Part shown: positions 34,701-42,730 of the stretch, in pieces | Layout: the number at the start of each line of letters is the position of its first letter | How positions within the stretch are numbered: position 1 is the first letter of the stretch | Origin: Deltaproteobacteria bacterium | GTDB taxonomy: Bacteria > Desulfobacterota > Desulfuromonadia > Desulfuromonadales > BM103 | Length of the DNA stretch: 64,000 nt | NCBI GenBank assembly: GCA_024279915.1 | Contig: JAJRRB010000092.1 | Coordinates: 1 to 64,000, forward strand | Direction: 5' to 3' | Notes under the pieces: generated by a model | The model's database searches: none | Seen by the model: only the letters and a program-made list of their open reading frames with translations | Told to the model about the DNA's origin: nothing | Made by a program: the position numbers and the translations under genes

Positions 34701-34807
34701 TATTGACTCAGGTATGCCCTGGAACGAAAGCTGTCGGTTAATCTGACTGTGAGAAACGGTCTTGATCAATACCAGGGCAATCTTTGTTGAGAAAAGGAAA
34801 CTTATTG

Positions 34808-35236
34808 ATGGTTGCAAGTATCGGTGAGAGCGGTGAATTTGAACAGCTTGGTATCCCGTTATTTTCTGACGCCGTTTCAGCAGGCTTTCCCAGCCCGGCA
34901 ACAGATTATTGTGAACGCAAACTGGATCTGAATGAACTTTGTATTCAGAAGCCTGCCGCCACCTATTTTGTGCGAGCACAGGGTGATTCTATGATTGATG
35001 CAGGCATCTTTCCCGGCGATGTTCTGGTTATAGATCGGTCGATTGACGCGTCTCACGGCGACATAGTGATTGCTGCTGTGAACGGTGAGTTAACCGTCAA
35101 ACGGTTGGAGACGAAGCCGCAAACAAGACTGGTCCCCATGAACAGTCAGCATGCTCCGATCGTTATCCCTGAGGAAGCAGATCTGGAAATTTTCGGCGTC
35201 GCAACCAATGTGATACATAGCCTCCGTAAATCATGA
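34808..35236 (+). CDS. umuD: UmuD-like translesion synthesis subunit (S24 peptidase)
   Basis: 142 residues from ATG 34808; an upstream TTG at 34784 is possible. The cleavage site is Ala-Gly in Ser-Ala-Gly-Phe-Pro; the catalytic Ser is in Gly-Asp-Ser-Met near 61, and Lys in Thr-Val-Lys-Arg near 97. RecA-stimulated self-cleavage yields UmuD', which binds UmuC to form pol V. The umuC start overlaps by 4 bp (ATGA), as in classical umuDC operons. Confidence 0.9.
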   Translation: MVASIGESGEFEQLGIPLFSDAVSAGFPSPATDYCERKLDLNELCIQKPAATYFVRAQGDSMIDAGIFPGDVLVIDRSIDASHGDIVIAAVNGELTVKRLETKPQTRLVPMNSQHAPIVIPEEADLEIFGVATNVIHSLRKS

Positions 35237-36495
35237 GCACTACGTTTGCCCTGGTTGATTGCAATAATTTCTATGCAAGCTGCGAACGGTTGTTTCGTCC
35301 AGACTTAAAAAACACCCCGCTTGTGGTTCTCTCAAACAACGATGGCTGCATCGTTGCGCGCAGCCAGGAGGTCAAGGACCTGGGGATCAAGATGGGTACA
35401 CCTCTCTTTAAAGCAAAAGAAGAGATAGACAGGTACGGCATTCAGGTTTTTTCCTCCAACTACACTCTCTACGGCGACATCTCTGCCCGGGTCATGCAAA
35501 CGCTTGAGCAATTCAGCCCCAATGTCGAAGTGTATTCAATCGATGAAGCCTTTTTGGATGTGTCCGGTATCCGTGCCTTGAGCGATCATGGCCAATTGAT
35601 CCGGTCCATCGTCATGCAACATGTTGGCGTCCCTGTTTGTGTCGGTATCGCACCAACCAAGACCCTCTCCAAACTGGCTAATAATGCGGCCAAAAAGTTC
35701 AAGGCAACCCAAGGCGTTGTTGATCTCACCGCTCCGGAACGTCAAAAGCGTCTGCTGGAGATCACACCCGTCTCCGAGGTCTGGGGCGTTGGGCGTAAAT
35801 TGACCGAAAGTCTGCACAGTAGCGGTGTTGACACGGCCTTGCGTTTGGCCCAGATGGAGCCTTGTCGAGCCCGTCAACGCTACTCTGTGGTCTTGGAGAG
35901 GACCATTAGCGAATTGAACGGAGAAAGCTGTCTTGAGCTCGACGAGACATGGCAGCCCAGACAACAAATCATGTGTTCTCGATCGTTCGGTGAGAAGCTG
36001 ACGCAATACACCGACCTTAAGGAGACCGTGTGTGAGTTTGTAGCAAGGGCAACCGAAAAGCTGCGTCGAGATAAGCAACTGGCCATGATGGTGAACGTTT
36101 TTATCCGCACCAGCCCCTTCGATAAGACGGGACCTAACTACTCCAATACGGCGACAGGCACGCTTACCCAGCCAAGCTCTGATACGCGCAAGATCCTGGA
36201 TCTGGCAATCAGGCTGTTCGACATGGTTTGGCGAGACGGCTATCGCTATGCCAAAGCAGGGGTCATGTTGGGGGACTTCTGCTCTCCTGATGATGTTCAG
36301 CTCAGCCTCTTCGACAGTCAAAAAGGCCGTTCAGAGAATGAAGCTTTAATGAAGGTGATCGACACCATTAACCACGGTGGTCAGGGCAATATATGGTTTG
36401 GTGGCCAACGGCCGCAAAAGGATTGGTTTATGAGGCAGGCTAATGTTTCTCCTGCATATACAACACGTTGGAGTAGCATTCCTGAAGTGAAATAA
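35233..36495 (+). CDS. umuC: UmuC-like DNA polymerase V catalytic subunit
   Basis: 420 residues, the usual UmuC length. Catalytic carboxylates appear in Val-Asp-Cys-Asn-Asn-Phe-Tyr-Ala-Ser (Asp9) and Tyr-Ser-Ile-Asp-Glu-Ala-Phe-Leu (Asp/Glu near 102-103). The thumb and little-finger regions follow, and the C-terminus has a beta-clamp-like Gln-Leu-Ser-Leu-Phe motif. It copies damaged DNA with low fidelity in the SOS response. Confidence 0.94.
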   Translation: MSTTFALVDCNNFYASCERLFRPDLKNTPLVVLSNNDGCIVARSQEVKDLGIKMGTPLFKAKEEIDRYGIQVFSSNYTLYGDISARVMQTLEQFSPNVEVYSIDEAFLDVSGIRALSDHGQLIRSIVMQHVGVPVCVGIAPTKTLSKLANNAAKKFKATQGVVDLTAPERQKRLLEITPVSEVWGVGRKLTESLHSSGVDTALRLAQMEPCRARQRYSVVLERTISELNGESCLELDETWQPRQQIMCSRSFGEKLTQYTDLKETVCEFVARATEKLRRDKQLAMMVNVFIRTSPFDKTGPNYSNTATGTLTQPSSDTRKILDLAIRLFDMVWRDGYRYAKAGVMLGDFCSPDDVQLSLFDSQKGRSENEALMKVIDTINHGGQGNIWFGGQRPQKDWFMRQANVSPAYTTRWSSIPEVK

Positions 36496-36580
36496 AAGGT
36501 TCCCGTGGTAGTTTGGAGTTCTGGAGTCGACCTACATCATTGAACGTTGTGTAATTAAGTGGGATGTCCCCCGAACCTGA

Positions 36581-36802
36581 GGAGAAGCTGAGACAAAACC
36601 TTTTTTGCCGCGGATAACATCTGTTAACGTCTGATAAAATACAGAAGCTATACCTTTTTTGGGTTCAAGCCGTTACCATAAAGATTAAGCTTTGGACCTA
36701 TCAGATTTGATCAGATTCTATCCGCGGCCAATTTGTTTTTCGATTTTATCTTTATGCCTTGTTCTTTGACACATCCCCTTAATCCCCTTCATCCCTGTAA
36801 AT
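36581..36802. repeat. MITE-like element, copy 1
   Basis: About 220 bp repeated at 39158. A core of about 130 bp is bounded by imperfect inverted ends: TTGCCGCGGATAACATCTG on the left (36606-36624) and CAGATTCTATCCGCGGCCAA on the right. The right flank (a stretch with TTCTTTGACACA and CATCCCTGTAAAT) is shared too. No ORF inside. Located between umuC and the DUF7220 gene. Confidence 0.65.
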
Positions 36803-36830
36803 AGCCTTGGAGTTGCACTGGCAAAGCCCG

Positions 36831-37046
36831 TCAGCGCCTTAAAGCAATCAGGTTGAACGTACGTCGCCATAAGTATGAACGCAGGATTGAGATCACTGTG
36901 AAAATGCATGTGATCTGAAAACCTTGGCTGGCTGTCACGCCAAAACCATAAAGGGGGAGGACCCAGATTGTTAACAGCCAGGAGATGGCAAACCCGGAGG
37001 CCGTGTTCAAAAACGTTTCTATGAATGATTCCCATTGTGATTGCAT
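36831..37046 (-). CDS. DUF7220-type small membrane protein
   Basis: 71 residues from ATG 37046 (AAGGAAGG upstream). Two membrane helices (about 12-33 and 40-58), starting Met-Gln-Ser-Gln-Trp-Glu-Ser-Phe-Ile-Glu and ending with a basic Leu-Trp-Arg-Arg-Thr-Phe. The layout Leu-Pro-Leu-Tyr-Gly-Phe then Ile-Phe-Thr-Val-Ile-Ser-Ile-Leu-Arg-Ser-Tyr matches the DUF7220 family seen in phages and genomes. Role unknown. It borders a MITE-like copy. Confidence 0.65.
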   Translation of the reverse strand: MQSQWESFIETFLNTASGFAISWLLTIWVLPLYGFGVTASQGFQITCIFTVISILRSYLWRRTFNLIALRR

Positions 37047-37354
37047 AAGCACCTTCCTTTTCTATCCTTTCGCGTTAACACATATTTGATGCTGCCATTT
37101 ATTTATGTAATGGGTACGTGACAAAATATGTCGCATGGCCGTTTGATTGTTTTGCTAATGGAGAGAATCCGCTGAAGCTCTCCACGTCCCAGATTCACCT
37201 TGACGAATCTGATATGGGGTATTATTTTCAAATAGTTATATTGATTTGGCAGACGCGTTTCTGCCATTTACTATGAGTCGAATGGAGGGTGCTGTGCTTT
37301 TTAAGTGTGGACTCTTTGTATCTGTCCCGCGTCCCTCGATTCAAGGAGGTCCAA

Positions 37355-38419
37355 ATGAGTCAGCTCTTCACTTCTTTGCAAATGCGCTCATTGACGCTGC
37401 GCAACCGTATCTTCGTCGCGCCGATGTGCCAGTATTCCTGCCACGACGGCCTGCCCAACAATTGGCACATGGTCCACCTCGGCAGCCGAGCCGTTGGCGG
37501 CGCCGCCATGGTGATCGTCGAAGCGACCGCGGTGGAACCGGAAGGGCGCATCAGCCTGAGTGACTGCGGGCTCTGGAACGATGCCCAGGCCGAGGCGTTT
37601 GCGCCGATCGTTGCTTTTATCGCCGAGCAGGGCGCTGTGCCTGCTGTCCAGTTGGCGCACGCCGGCCGCAAAGCTTCAGTGCTACCGCCCTGGCAGGGTG
37701 GCGCCGCTGCGAAGGAAGAAGCTGGCGGTTGGCAGCCGACCGCGCCTAGCCCGTTAGCCTTTGGACCGGGTTCGCCTCAGCCGCGCGAGATGGGCTCCAC
37801 CGACCTGGAACTCATCGTTGTACAATTTGAGGCCGCGGCACGTCGTGCCTTGCAGGCTGGTTTTAAGGTAGTTGAGGTGCACATGGCGCACGGCTACCTG
37901 CTGCACCAGTTCCTGTCGCCGCTCAGCAACCGGCGCAGCGATCGTTACGGTGGCAGCCTGGGAAACCGTATGCGCCTGCCCCTCGAGGTTGTGCGCCGGG
38001 TACGAGCGGTCTGGCCTGAGGATCTTCCGGTCATGGTGCGTCTTTCAGCGACCGACTGGGTCGACGGCGGCTGGGATCTCACCCAGTCTCTGGAGTTGTG
38101 CCGACATTTCAAAGCGCTTGGTGTAGATCTGGTTGATTGCTCCACGGGCGGTCTGGTTCCTGATGCCGTTATTCCCGCCGCACCGGGCTTCCAGACACCG
38201 TTTGCGGCTGCGATCCGCAATGATGTTGGCATCGCCACCGGAGCTGTCGGTCTGATCACTGCCGCGGTCCAGGCCGAGCAGATCATTGCCACCGGTTGTG
38301 CCGACGTGGTGCTGCTGGCCCGCGAGCTGCTGCGCGATCCTTACTGGCCGATTCATGCTGCCGGTGAACTCAAGGTTGATTACCCCTGGCCGGTGCAGTA
38401 TGAGCGTGCCAAGCCCTGA
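37355..38419 (+). CDS. Old-yellow-enzyme family NADH:flavin oxidoreductase
   Basis: 354 residues from ATG 37355 (AAGGAGG ribosome site). TIM-barrel OYE of the YqjM class: Asn-Arg-Ile-Phe-Val-Ala-Pro-Met-Cys-Gln-Tyr at 16-26, Gln-Leu-Ala-His-Ala-Gly-Arg-Lys near 105, His-Met-Ala-His-Gly-Tyr-Leu near 175, and Asn-Arg-Arg-Ser-Asp-Arg-Tyr-Gly-Gly. It reduces activated alkenes or 2-enoates with NAD(P)H. The gene is GC-rich and ends just before a MazG-like gene. The function of the pair is unclear. Confidence 0.9.
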   Translation: MSQLFTSLQMRSLTLRNRIFVAPMCQYSCHDGLPNNWHMVHLGSRAVGGAAMVIVEATAVEPEGRISLSDCGLWNDAQAEAFAPIVAFIAEQGAVPAVQLAHAGRKASVLPPWQGGAAAKEEAGGWQPTAPSPLAFGPGSPQPREMGSTDLELIVVQFEAAARRALQAGFKVVEVHMAHGYLLHQFLSPLSNRRSDRYGGSLGNRMRLPLEVVRRVRAVWPEDLPVMVRLSATDWVDGGWDLTQSLELCRHFKALGVDLVDCSTGGLVPDAVIPAAPGFQTPFAAAIRNDVGIATGAVGLITAAVQAEQIIATGCADVVLLARELLRDPYWPIHAAGELKVDYPWPVQYERAKP

Positions 38420-38482
38420 GGCTGTGTGGTTGCGGTGCTTCTTGCCGGTTTCCTGGCATATATACAGAAAAAGGGAAATTTT

Positions 38483-38842
38483 ATGTCTGAGTTAGACGAG
38501 TTAAAACTGAAAATACGTAAGTTTGTCGATGACCGGGATTGGGACCAGTATAATACGCCCAAGAACCTTTCCATGGCATTGATTGCTGAGTGTGGTGAGG
38601 TGGTCGAGCATTTCCAGTGGCTGACCGAGGAACAAAGCTCTCAGATTCCAGCAGAAAATCTTGAGGAAATCGGCCACGAACTCGCAGATGTTTTTGTCTA
38701 TCTTTTGCGTTTGTCCGATAAACTTGGGATTGACTTAGTAGAGGCTGTAAACCGTAAAATGATATTGAACGAAGAGAAATACCCTGCCGATGAAGTTCGT
38801 GGCTCTGCAAAGAAATATACCGAATATAAAAACCGTTCTTAA
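38483..38842 (+). CDS. MazG-like nucleotide pyrophosphohydrolase
   Basis: 119 residues from ATG 38483. Helical alpha-NTP-PPase with Glu-Cys-Gly-Glu-Val-Val-Glu (EExxE-like metal site) near 34 and His-Glu-Leu-Ala-Asp-Val-Phe near 70. The dCTPase/RS21-C6 subgroup hydrolyses non-canonical nucleotides. The frame runs upstream to GTG 38426 through a hydrophobic peptide that resembles the 32496 small protein; this is likely a remnant and not the start. No operon partner beyond the OYE gene 63 bp upstream. Confidence 0.85.
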   Translation: MSELDELKLKIRKFVDDRDWDQYNTPKNLSMALIAECGEVVEHFQWLTEEQSSQIPAENLEEIGHELADVFVYLLRLSDKLGIDLVEAVNRKMILNEEKYPADEVRGSAKKYTEYKNRS

Positions 38843-38863
38843 CTTAGCGATTCGAGGCTCTGC

Positions 38864-39067
38864 TTGAAAACCTATCTGAAATTTCTTGCCGTCTGGATGA
38901 GCGAGGGCAGGCTGCCGAAGCTCAATGTCCGTCAGAGCCTGGCTGTTGCAGCGTTAGGCCTGACCGGAGTGTTCGCCTACAATCTCTATTTCTCTGCTTG
39001 GCGGCGGTCTTCTGGTGGTACTCGGTGCCTCTCTGGCAAATGCACCGAAGCCGTTGTTCTGGCGTAG
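38864..39067 (+). pseudogene. EamA/DMT transporter with an internal deletion
   Basis: The first half reads Gly-Leu-Thr-Gly-Val-Phe-Ala-Tyr-Asn-Leu-Tyr-Phe, the start of an EamA repeat. In another frame the 3' part reads Gly-Gly-Leu-Leu-Val-Val-Leu-Gly-Ala-Ser-Leu-Ala-Asn, the end of such a protein. Most of the middle is gone and the frame changes at the join near 38998-39001. An intact EamA transporter lies at 62025 on the opposite strand. Confidence 0.6.
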
Positions 39068-39157
39068 CCAGTGATTGTCGAGGACACTCAAAGTAGAGTC
39101 TCCTGAGCTCGGAATTCAGATAAAAGAGTCAAAAGGAGACTTGTCCCCTTTACGCGT

Positions 39158-39443
39158 GGAGAAGCTGAGACAAAACCTTTTTTGCCGCGGATAACATCTG
39201 ATAACGTCTGATAAAATAAAGAAGCTATACCTTTTTTGGGTTGAAGCCGTTACCATAAGATTAAGCTTTGGACCTATCAGATTTGATCAGATTTGATCAG
39301 ATTCTATCCGCGGCCAATTTGTGTTTCGATTTTAGATTTGGTCCCGATCTGCGTCCATCAGCCTTTACCTGCGTTCGACAATGATTTTATCTTTATGCCT
39401 TGTTCTTTGACACACCCCCTTAACCCTCTTCATCCCTGTAAAT
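39158..39443. repeat. MITE-like element, copy 2
   Basis: Same sequence as copy 1 at 36581, with small differences, an extra TTTGATCAGA unit, and about 58 extra bases between the inverted-repeat core and the right flank. The core runs 39181-39320 with ends TTGCCGCGGATAACATCTG and ATTCTATCCGCGGCCAA. Confidence 0.65.
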
Positions 39444-39899
39444 TCAGCCATCAATATTTTGCCTTGAGTCTCTTCTTCCATGCATTCAATTCAAAATTCA
39501 AAATTGAGAATTCAAAATTCGTTCATCCCCCATCCACCACTATTGATTGTTTTGCTTGAAAAGAGTAATCTCGCTAGGTTAGCTTTTATTTGATTGGCCA
39601 TACTGGCTTTAGGATGAGTGTCAATGGAGGGTGTTGCGCAAGGTTGCGTGGTGCTCTTTTTTGTTTAGGGGGATATTGTGGGGAGAGCAGGGGAGAATAG
39701 TTTTAAGATCTGAAGCTGTCTGTGCTGCGTTATGCGGTCGGGCGGCTTTTTTTATAGGGACTGTCCCCGCAGTTAAGGGAACTGTCCCAGACCTTTTGTT
39801 TTAGATCTGAACAGGGCCTGTCACTTGATGAAGTGAGTTGCATATCGTTCTCTTAAATGCTACGTTCGTAGCAATATTGAGAACAGACATAGGGGAATT
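39444..39899. other. Gene-free spacer with short repeats
   Basis: Contains AATTCAAAATTCAAAATTGAGAATTC-like A/T repeats near 39488-39520, and a GGGACTGTCCC/GGGAACTGTCCC palindrome pair at 39757-39788. No gene could be supported. Confidence 0.5.
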
Positions 39900-40541
39900 A
39901 TGATGACCTGCACCCGCCTTGTCGAACATTTGTTTAGTAGTTACCGTCGCCAGATCCTTGCATTGCTGTTGTTGCGCCCACATGAGCGTTATTACGTCCG
40001 TGAGATCGCCCGTTTGACCGGAATCAGCCCAGGCTCGCTGCACCGCGAACTGAAGCAGCTGGCAAAAACCGGTTTGTTATTGCGCGAGGAGGCTGGTAAT
40101 CAGGTGCGTTATTATGCCGACCAGACCTGCCCGATATTCGAGGAACTGGCCGGCATTTTCCGCAAGACCATTGGCTTGGCCGATGTTTTGAGTGAGGCGT
40201 TGTTGCCCTTAGGCAATGAGGTAAAGCTTGCCTTTGTCTTCGGTTCAGTGGCACAGGGCCAGGAGCATGCCGACAGTGACATCGATTTGTTCGTGTTGGG
40301 ATCGGTGGATTTTGTTGCAGTGGTAAGAACCTTGGCCGATACCCATGCTCGACTGGGTCGCGAGGTGAACCCGGTAGTGATGGAGCAGAATGAATTTTTG
40401 CAGAAATACCATGAGGGAGATCGCTTTATCCGTCGGATTGCTGGCGAAGCGAGAATCTTTGTAACAGGAGGGGAAAATGACTTTGCAAAACTTGTTGAAG
40501 ATCGGGCAGCTCAAGGTTCACAGCACGGACTCTGCTGTTGA
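39900..40541 (+). CDS. wHTH and MNT-type nucleotidyltransferase fusion
   Basis: 213 residues, ATG 39900 with AGGGGAA upstream. Residues about 10-75 are an ArsR-like winged HTH (Tyr-Tyr-Val-Arg-Glu-Ile-Ala-Arg-Leu). Residues about 105-180 form a minimal nucleotidyltransferase: Phe-Gly-Ser-Val-Ala-Gln-Gly then Asp-Ser-Asp-Ile-Asp-Leu. In MNT/HEPN toxin-antitoxin systems the MNT AMPylates or neutralises the HEPN partner. The partner here is broken (see 40477 and 41680). Confidence 0.82.
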   Translation: MMTCTRLVEHLFSSYRRQILALLLLRPHERYYVREIARLTGISPGSLHRELKQLAKTGLLLREEAGNQVRYYADQTCPIFEELAGIFRKTIGLADVLSEALLPLGNEVKLAFVFGSVAQGQEHADSDIDLFVLGSVDFVAVVRTLADTHARLGREVNPVVMEQNEFLQKYHEGDRFIRRIAGEARIFVTGGENDFAKLVEDRAAQGSQHGLCC

Positions 40542-40614
40542 TTCTGATACAGCTAATTGGGTATTTATGAAGTATTTGTGTTGGCTTTTGGATAGTGCCA
40601 GGATTGGGGGCTGA
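40477..40614 (+). pseudogene. N-terminal fragment of the HEPN partner, truncated
   Basis: The ATG at 40477 has a strong GGAGGGG ribosome site and overlaps the MNT gene. It begins Met-Thr-Leu-Gln-Asn-Leu-Leu-Lys-Ile-Gly-Gln-Leu-Lys-Val-His-Ser-Thr-Asp, as typical partner proteins do (a gene after MNT coding a HEPN protein), then diverges after about 20 residues and stops at 40614 just before rhuM. Confidence 0.55.
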
Positions 40615-40618
40615 TTGA

Positions 40619-41677
40619 ATGAGCAAACCCAAAAGACAGGAAAAAGACAAAGGAAGGCAGTTGATCCGCAATAGTACGGCTGAGTTTCTGATCTTCACCA
40701 GGCAAAACGGCGAACAAAGCATCGAGGCCCGGTACGAGGATGAAACAATCTGGTTGTCTCAAAAGTTGATGGCTCAGCTTTTTGATGTAGATGTGCGAAC
40801 CGTTAATGAGCATCTAAAAAACATTTACGAACAGGATGAGTTAGCTCGTAAGGCAACTCTCCGGAATTTCCGGATAGTTCAAATCGAGGGCAAGCGAGAA
40901 GTCTCCAGAAACGTTGATTTCTACAATCTCGATGCCATCATCTCAGTGGGATACCGGGTCAATTCGATACGAGCTACCCAGTTTCGTCAGTGGGCGACTC
41001 AAGTCCTGAGGGAGTTTGCTGTCAAGGGTTATGTGCTTGACAAAAAGCGCATGGAAAACGGCACTTTCCTTGGTGAGGATTATTTTGAACGCCTGTTGGA
41101 AGAGATCCGGGAGATCCGGCTCAGTGAGCGTCGTTTTTACCAGAAAATCACCGATATTTATTCCACCAGCGTTGATTACAATAAAGATGCCCCGACCACC
41201 AAGACTTTCTTTGCCAAAGTGCAAAACAAGCTGCATTTCGCCATCCATGGTAATACGGCGGCCGAGTTGGTCATACAGCGGGCGGACAGCACTAAAACCA
41301 GTATGGGACTCACCTCGTGGGAAAAGGCCCCTGATGGCAAGATTGTGAGAACCGATGTATTCATTGCCAAAAACTATCTGGACAAAGATGAGCTGGCGTC
41401 ACTAGGACGCATCGTCAACGCTTACTTGGATCTGGCAGAAGAACGAGCGAAGCGGAAAATCCCCATGACTATGGAAGACTGGGCCAAGAGGGTAGATATG
41501 TTTCTGGAATTTGACGACCGTGAAATTCTGCTGGGCAGCGGGAAAGTTACCGCTAAGCTAGCCAAGACCCACGCCGAGGATGAATTTGAAAAATACCGTA
41601 TTGTGCAGGACCGCCTATTCGAGAGCGATTTTGACCGGGTTATCAAACAGTTGGAAGGGAAAGATGGAGAGATATAA
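40619..41677 (+). CDS. rhuM: RhuM-family protein
   Basis: 352 residues. Family features: Tyr-Glu-Asp-Glu-Thr-Ile-Trp-Leu-Ser-Gln-Lys-Leu-Met-Ala-Gln-Leu-Phe near 40, Val-Asn-Glu-His-Leu-Lys-Asn-Ile and Arg-Gln-Trp-Ala-Thr; the rest is helical. RhuM was first described in Salmonella pathogenicity island 3 and is common in mobile islands; the biochemical function is unknown. It sits inside a split HEPN-like gene, between its N-terminal and C-terminal remnants. Confidence 0.87.
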   Translation: MSKPKRQEKDKGRQLIRNSTAEFLIFTRQNGEQSIEARYEDETIWLSQKLMAQLFDVDVRTVNEHLKNIYEQDELARKATLRNFRIVQIEGKREVSRNVDFYNLDAIISVGYRVNSIRATQFRQWATQVLREFAVKGYVLDKKRMENGTFLGEDYFERLLEEIREIRLSERRFYQKITDIYSTSVDYNKDAPTTKTFFAKVQNKLHFAIHGNTAAELVIQRADSTKTSMGLTSWEKAPDGKIVRTDVFIAKNYLDKDELASLGRIVNAYLDLAEERAKRKIPMTMEDWAKRVDMFLEFDDREILLGSGKVTAKLAKTHAEDEFEKYRIVQDRLFESDFDRVIKQLEGKDGEI

Positions 41678-41679
41678 CA

Positions 41680-41811
41680 GAGAGGAATGCCGCGGATTAT
41701 CTGGGCAGTTACGTCGACCGAGTTTCTCTTGAGGCGTGTATTGCGCAAGCTCAATTGTTGCTGAGTGATGTCGAAAGGTGGTTGGGGGAGAATCGGCCGG
41801 AGCTTGTTTGA
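41680..41811 (+). pseudogene. C-terminal fragment of the HEPN partner
   Basis: Open from Glu-Arg-Asn at 41680 to TGA 41809-41811 with no start: Asn-Ala-Ala-Asp-Tyr-Leu-Gly-Ser-Tyr-Val, then Ile-Ala-Gln-Ala-Gln-Leu-Leu-Leu-Ser-Asp-Val-Glu-Arg-Trp-Leu. The Arg-Asn-x-x-Asp-Tyr and Trp-Leu ending match the C-terminus of HEPN (MNT-partner) proteins. It joins the N-terminal fragment before rhuM, with the middle missing. Confidence 0.5.
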
Positions 41812-41894
41812 GAGGTCTGGTTGATTGATTTAGTACCTACGCATGCAATAGTCAAATAGTCAGGTCCCTTTAAATTTTAAATCAGGAGTCAATA

Positions 41895-42683
41895 ATGCGC
41901 TGTCACGAAGTAGATTACACCATCATCGGCGACGATATGCAGATGGTCCAGGTTGAGCTCGATCACGGTGAGACGGTGATTGCCGAGGCCGGGGCGATGA
42001 CTTACATGGAGCAGGACATCCAGTTTGAAGTGCGTATGGGCGATGGTGCCGAGGCTGATCAGGGCGTGATGAGCAAGCTTTTCAGTGCTGGCAAGCGGGC
42101 CATGACCGGAGAGTCGCTCTTCATCACTCATTTCACCAATCAGGGGCGGGCCAAGCGACATGTCGCGTTCGCAGCGCCTTTTCCGGGTAAGATTATTGCG
42201 ATGGATTTAGCCAAGCTTGGCGGTGAGATCCTGTGCCAGAAAGATTCTTTCCTCTGTGCGGCTCTCGGCACCAAACTCGACATCGCTTTCCAGCGTCGCT
42301 TCGGCGTTGGTTTTTTCGGCGGCGAGGGCTTTATCCTGCAGCGCTTGCAAGGTGATGGCATGGCCTTCGTGCATGCCAGTGGCACAATTATCGAGCGGCA
42401 ATTGCAGGGCGAGACCTTGCGGGTTGATACCGGTTGCCTGGTGGCTTTTGAGCCTGGGGTGAATTACAACATTGAGCAAGCAGGTGGTTTGAAGAGCATG
42501 ATGTTTGGTGGCGAGGGGATGTTCCTGGCGACCTTAAGCGGGTATGGCAAGGTTTGGCTGCAGAGTTTGCCTTTCAGCCGCTTGGCCGATCGGATTATTG
42601 CTCATGCGCCGAAGGCGGGTGGGTCGAGTAAGGGTGAGGGGTCGGTGCTTGGTGGGTTAGGGCGGATGTTGGATGGGAATTGA
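41895..42683 (+). CDS. AIM24/TIGR00266 family protein
   Basis: 262 residues. The TIGR00266/AIM24 fold shows [11 protein letters not shown] near 30, Phe-Ile-Thr-His-Phe-Thr-Asn near 75, and Ala-Phe-Glu-Pro-Gly-Val near 190; the ends are rich in Gly. The cellular role is unclear. The coding DNA is GC-rich compared with the following HNH genes, which suggests a boundary of the transferred segment. Confidence 0.85.
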   Translation: MRCHEVDYTIIGDDMQMVQVELDHGETVIAEAGAMTYMEQDIQFEVRMGDGAEADQGVMSKLFSAGKRAMTGESLFITHFTNQGRAKRHVAFAAPFPGKIIAMDLAKLGGEILCQKDSFLCAALGTKLDIAFQRRFGVGFFGGEGFILQRLQGDGMAFVHASGTIIERQLQGETLRVDTGCLVAFEPGVNYNIEQAGGLKSMMFGGEGMFLATLSGYGKVWLQSLPFSRLADRIIAHAPKAGGSSKGEGSVLGGLGRMLDGN

Positions 42684-42730
42684 TGCCGGGTTTTTGGGTG
42701 AGAATACGGGGTATTGATGGTTTGAGCAAC

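Noticed and set aside
35536-36321. 261-codon minus-strand ORF over umuC
   Set aside because: umuC is certain; the antisense protein has no family features.
39484-39525. AATTCAAAATTC repeats
   Set aside because: Short A/T-rich direct repeats without regular spacers; not a CRISPR array or a known origin.
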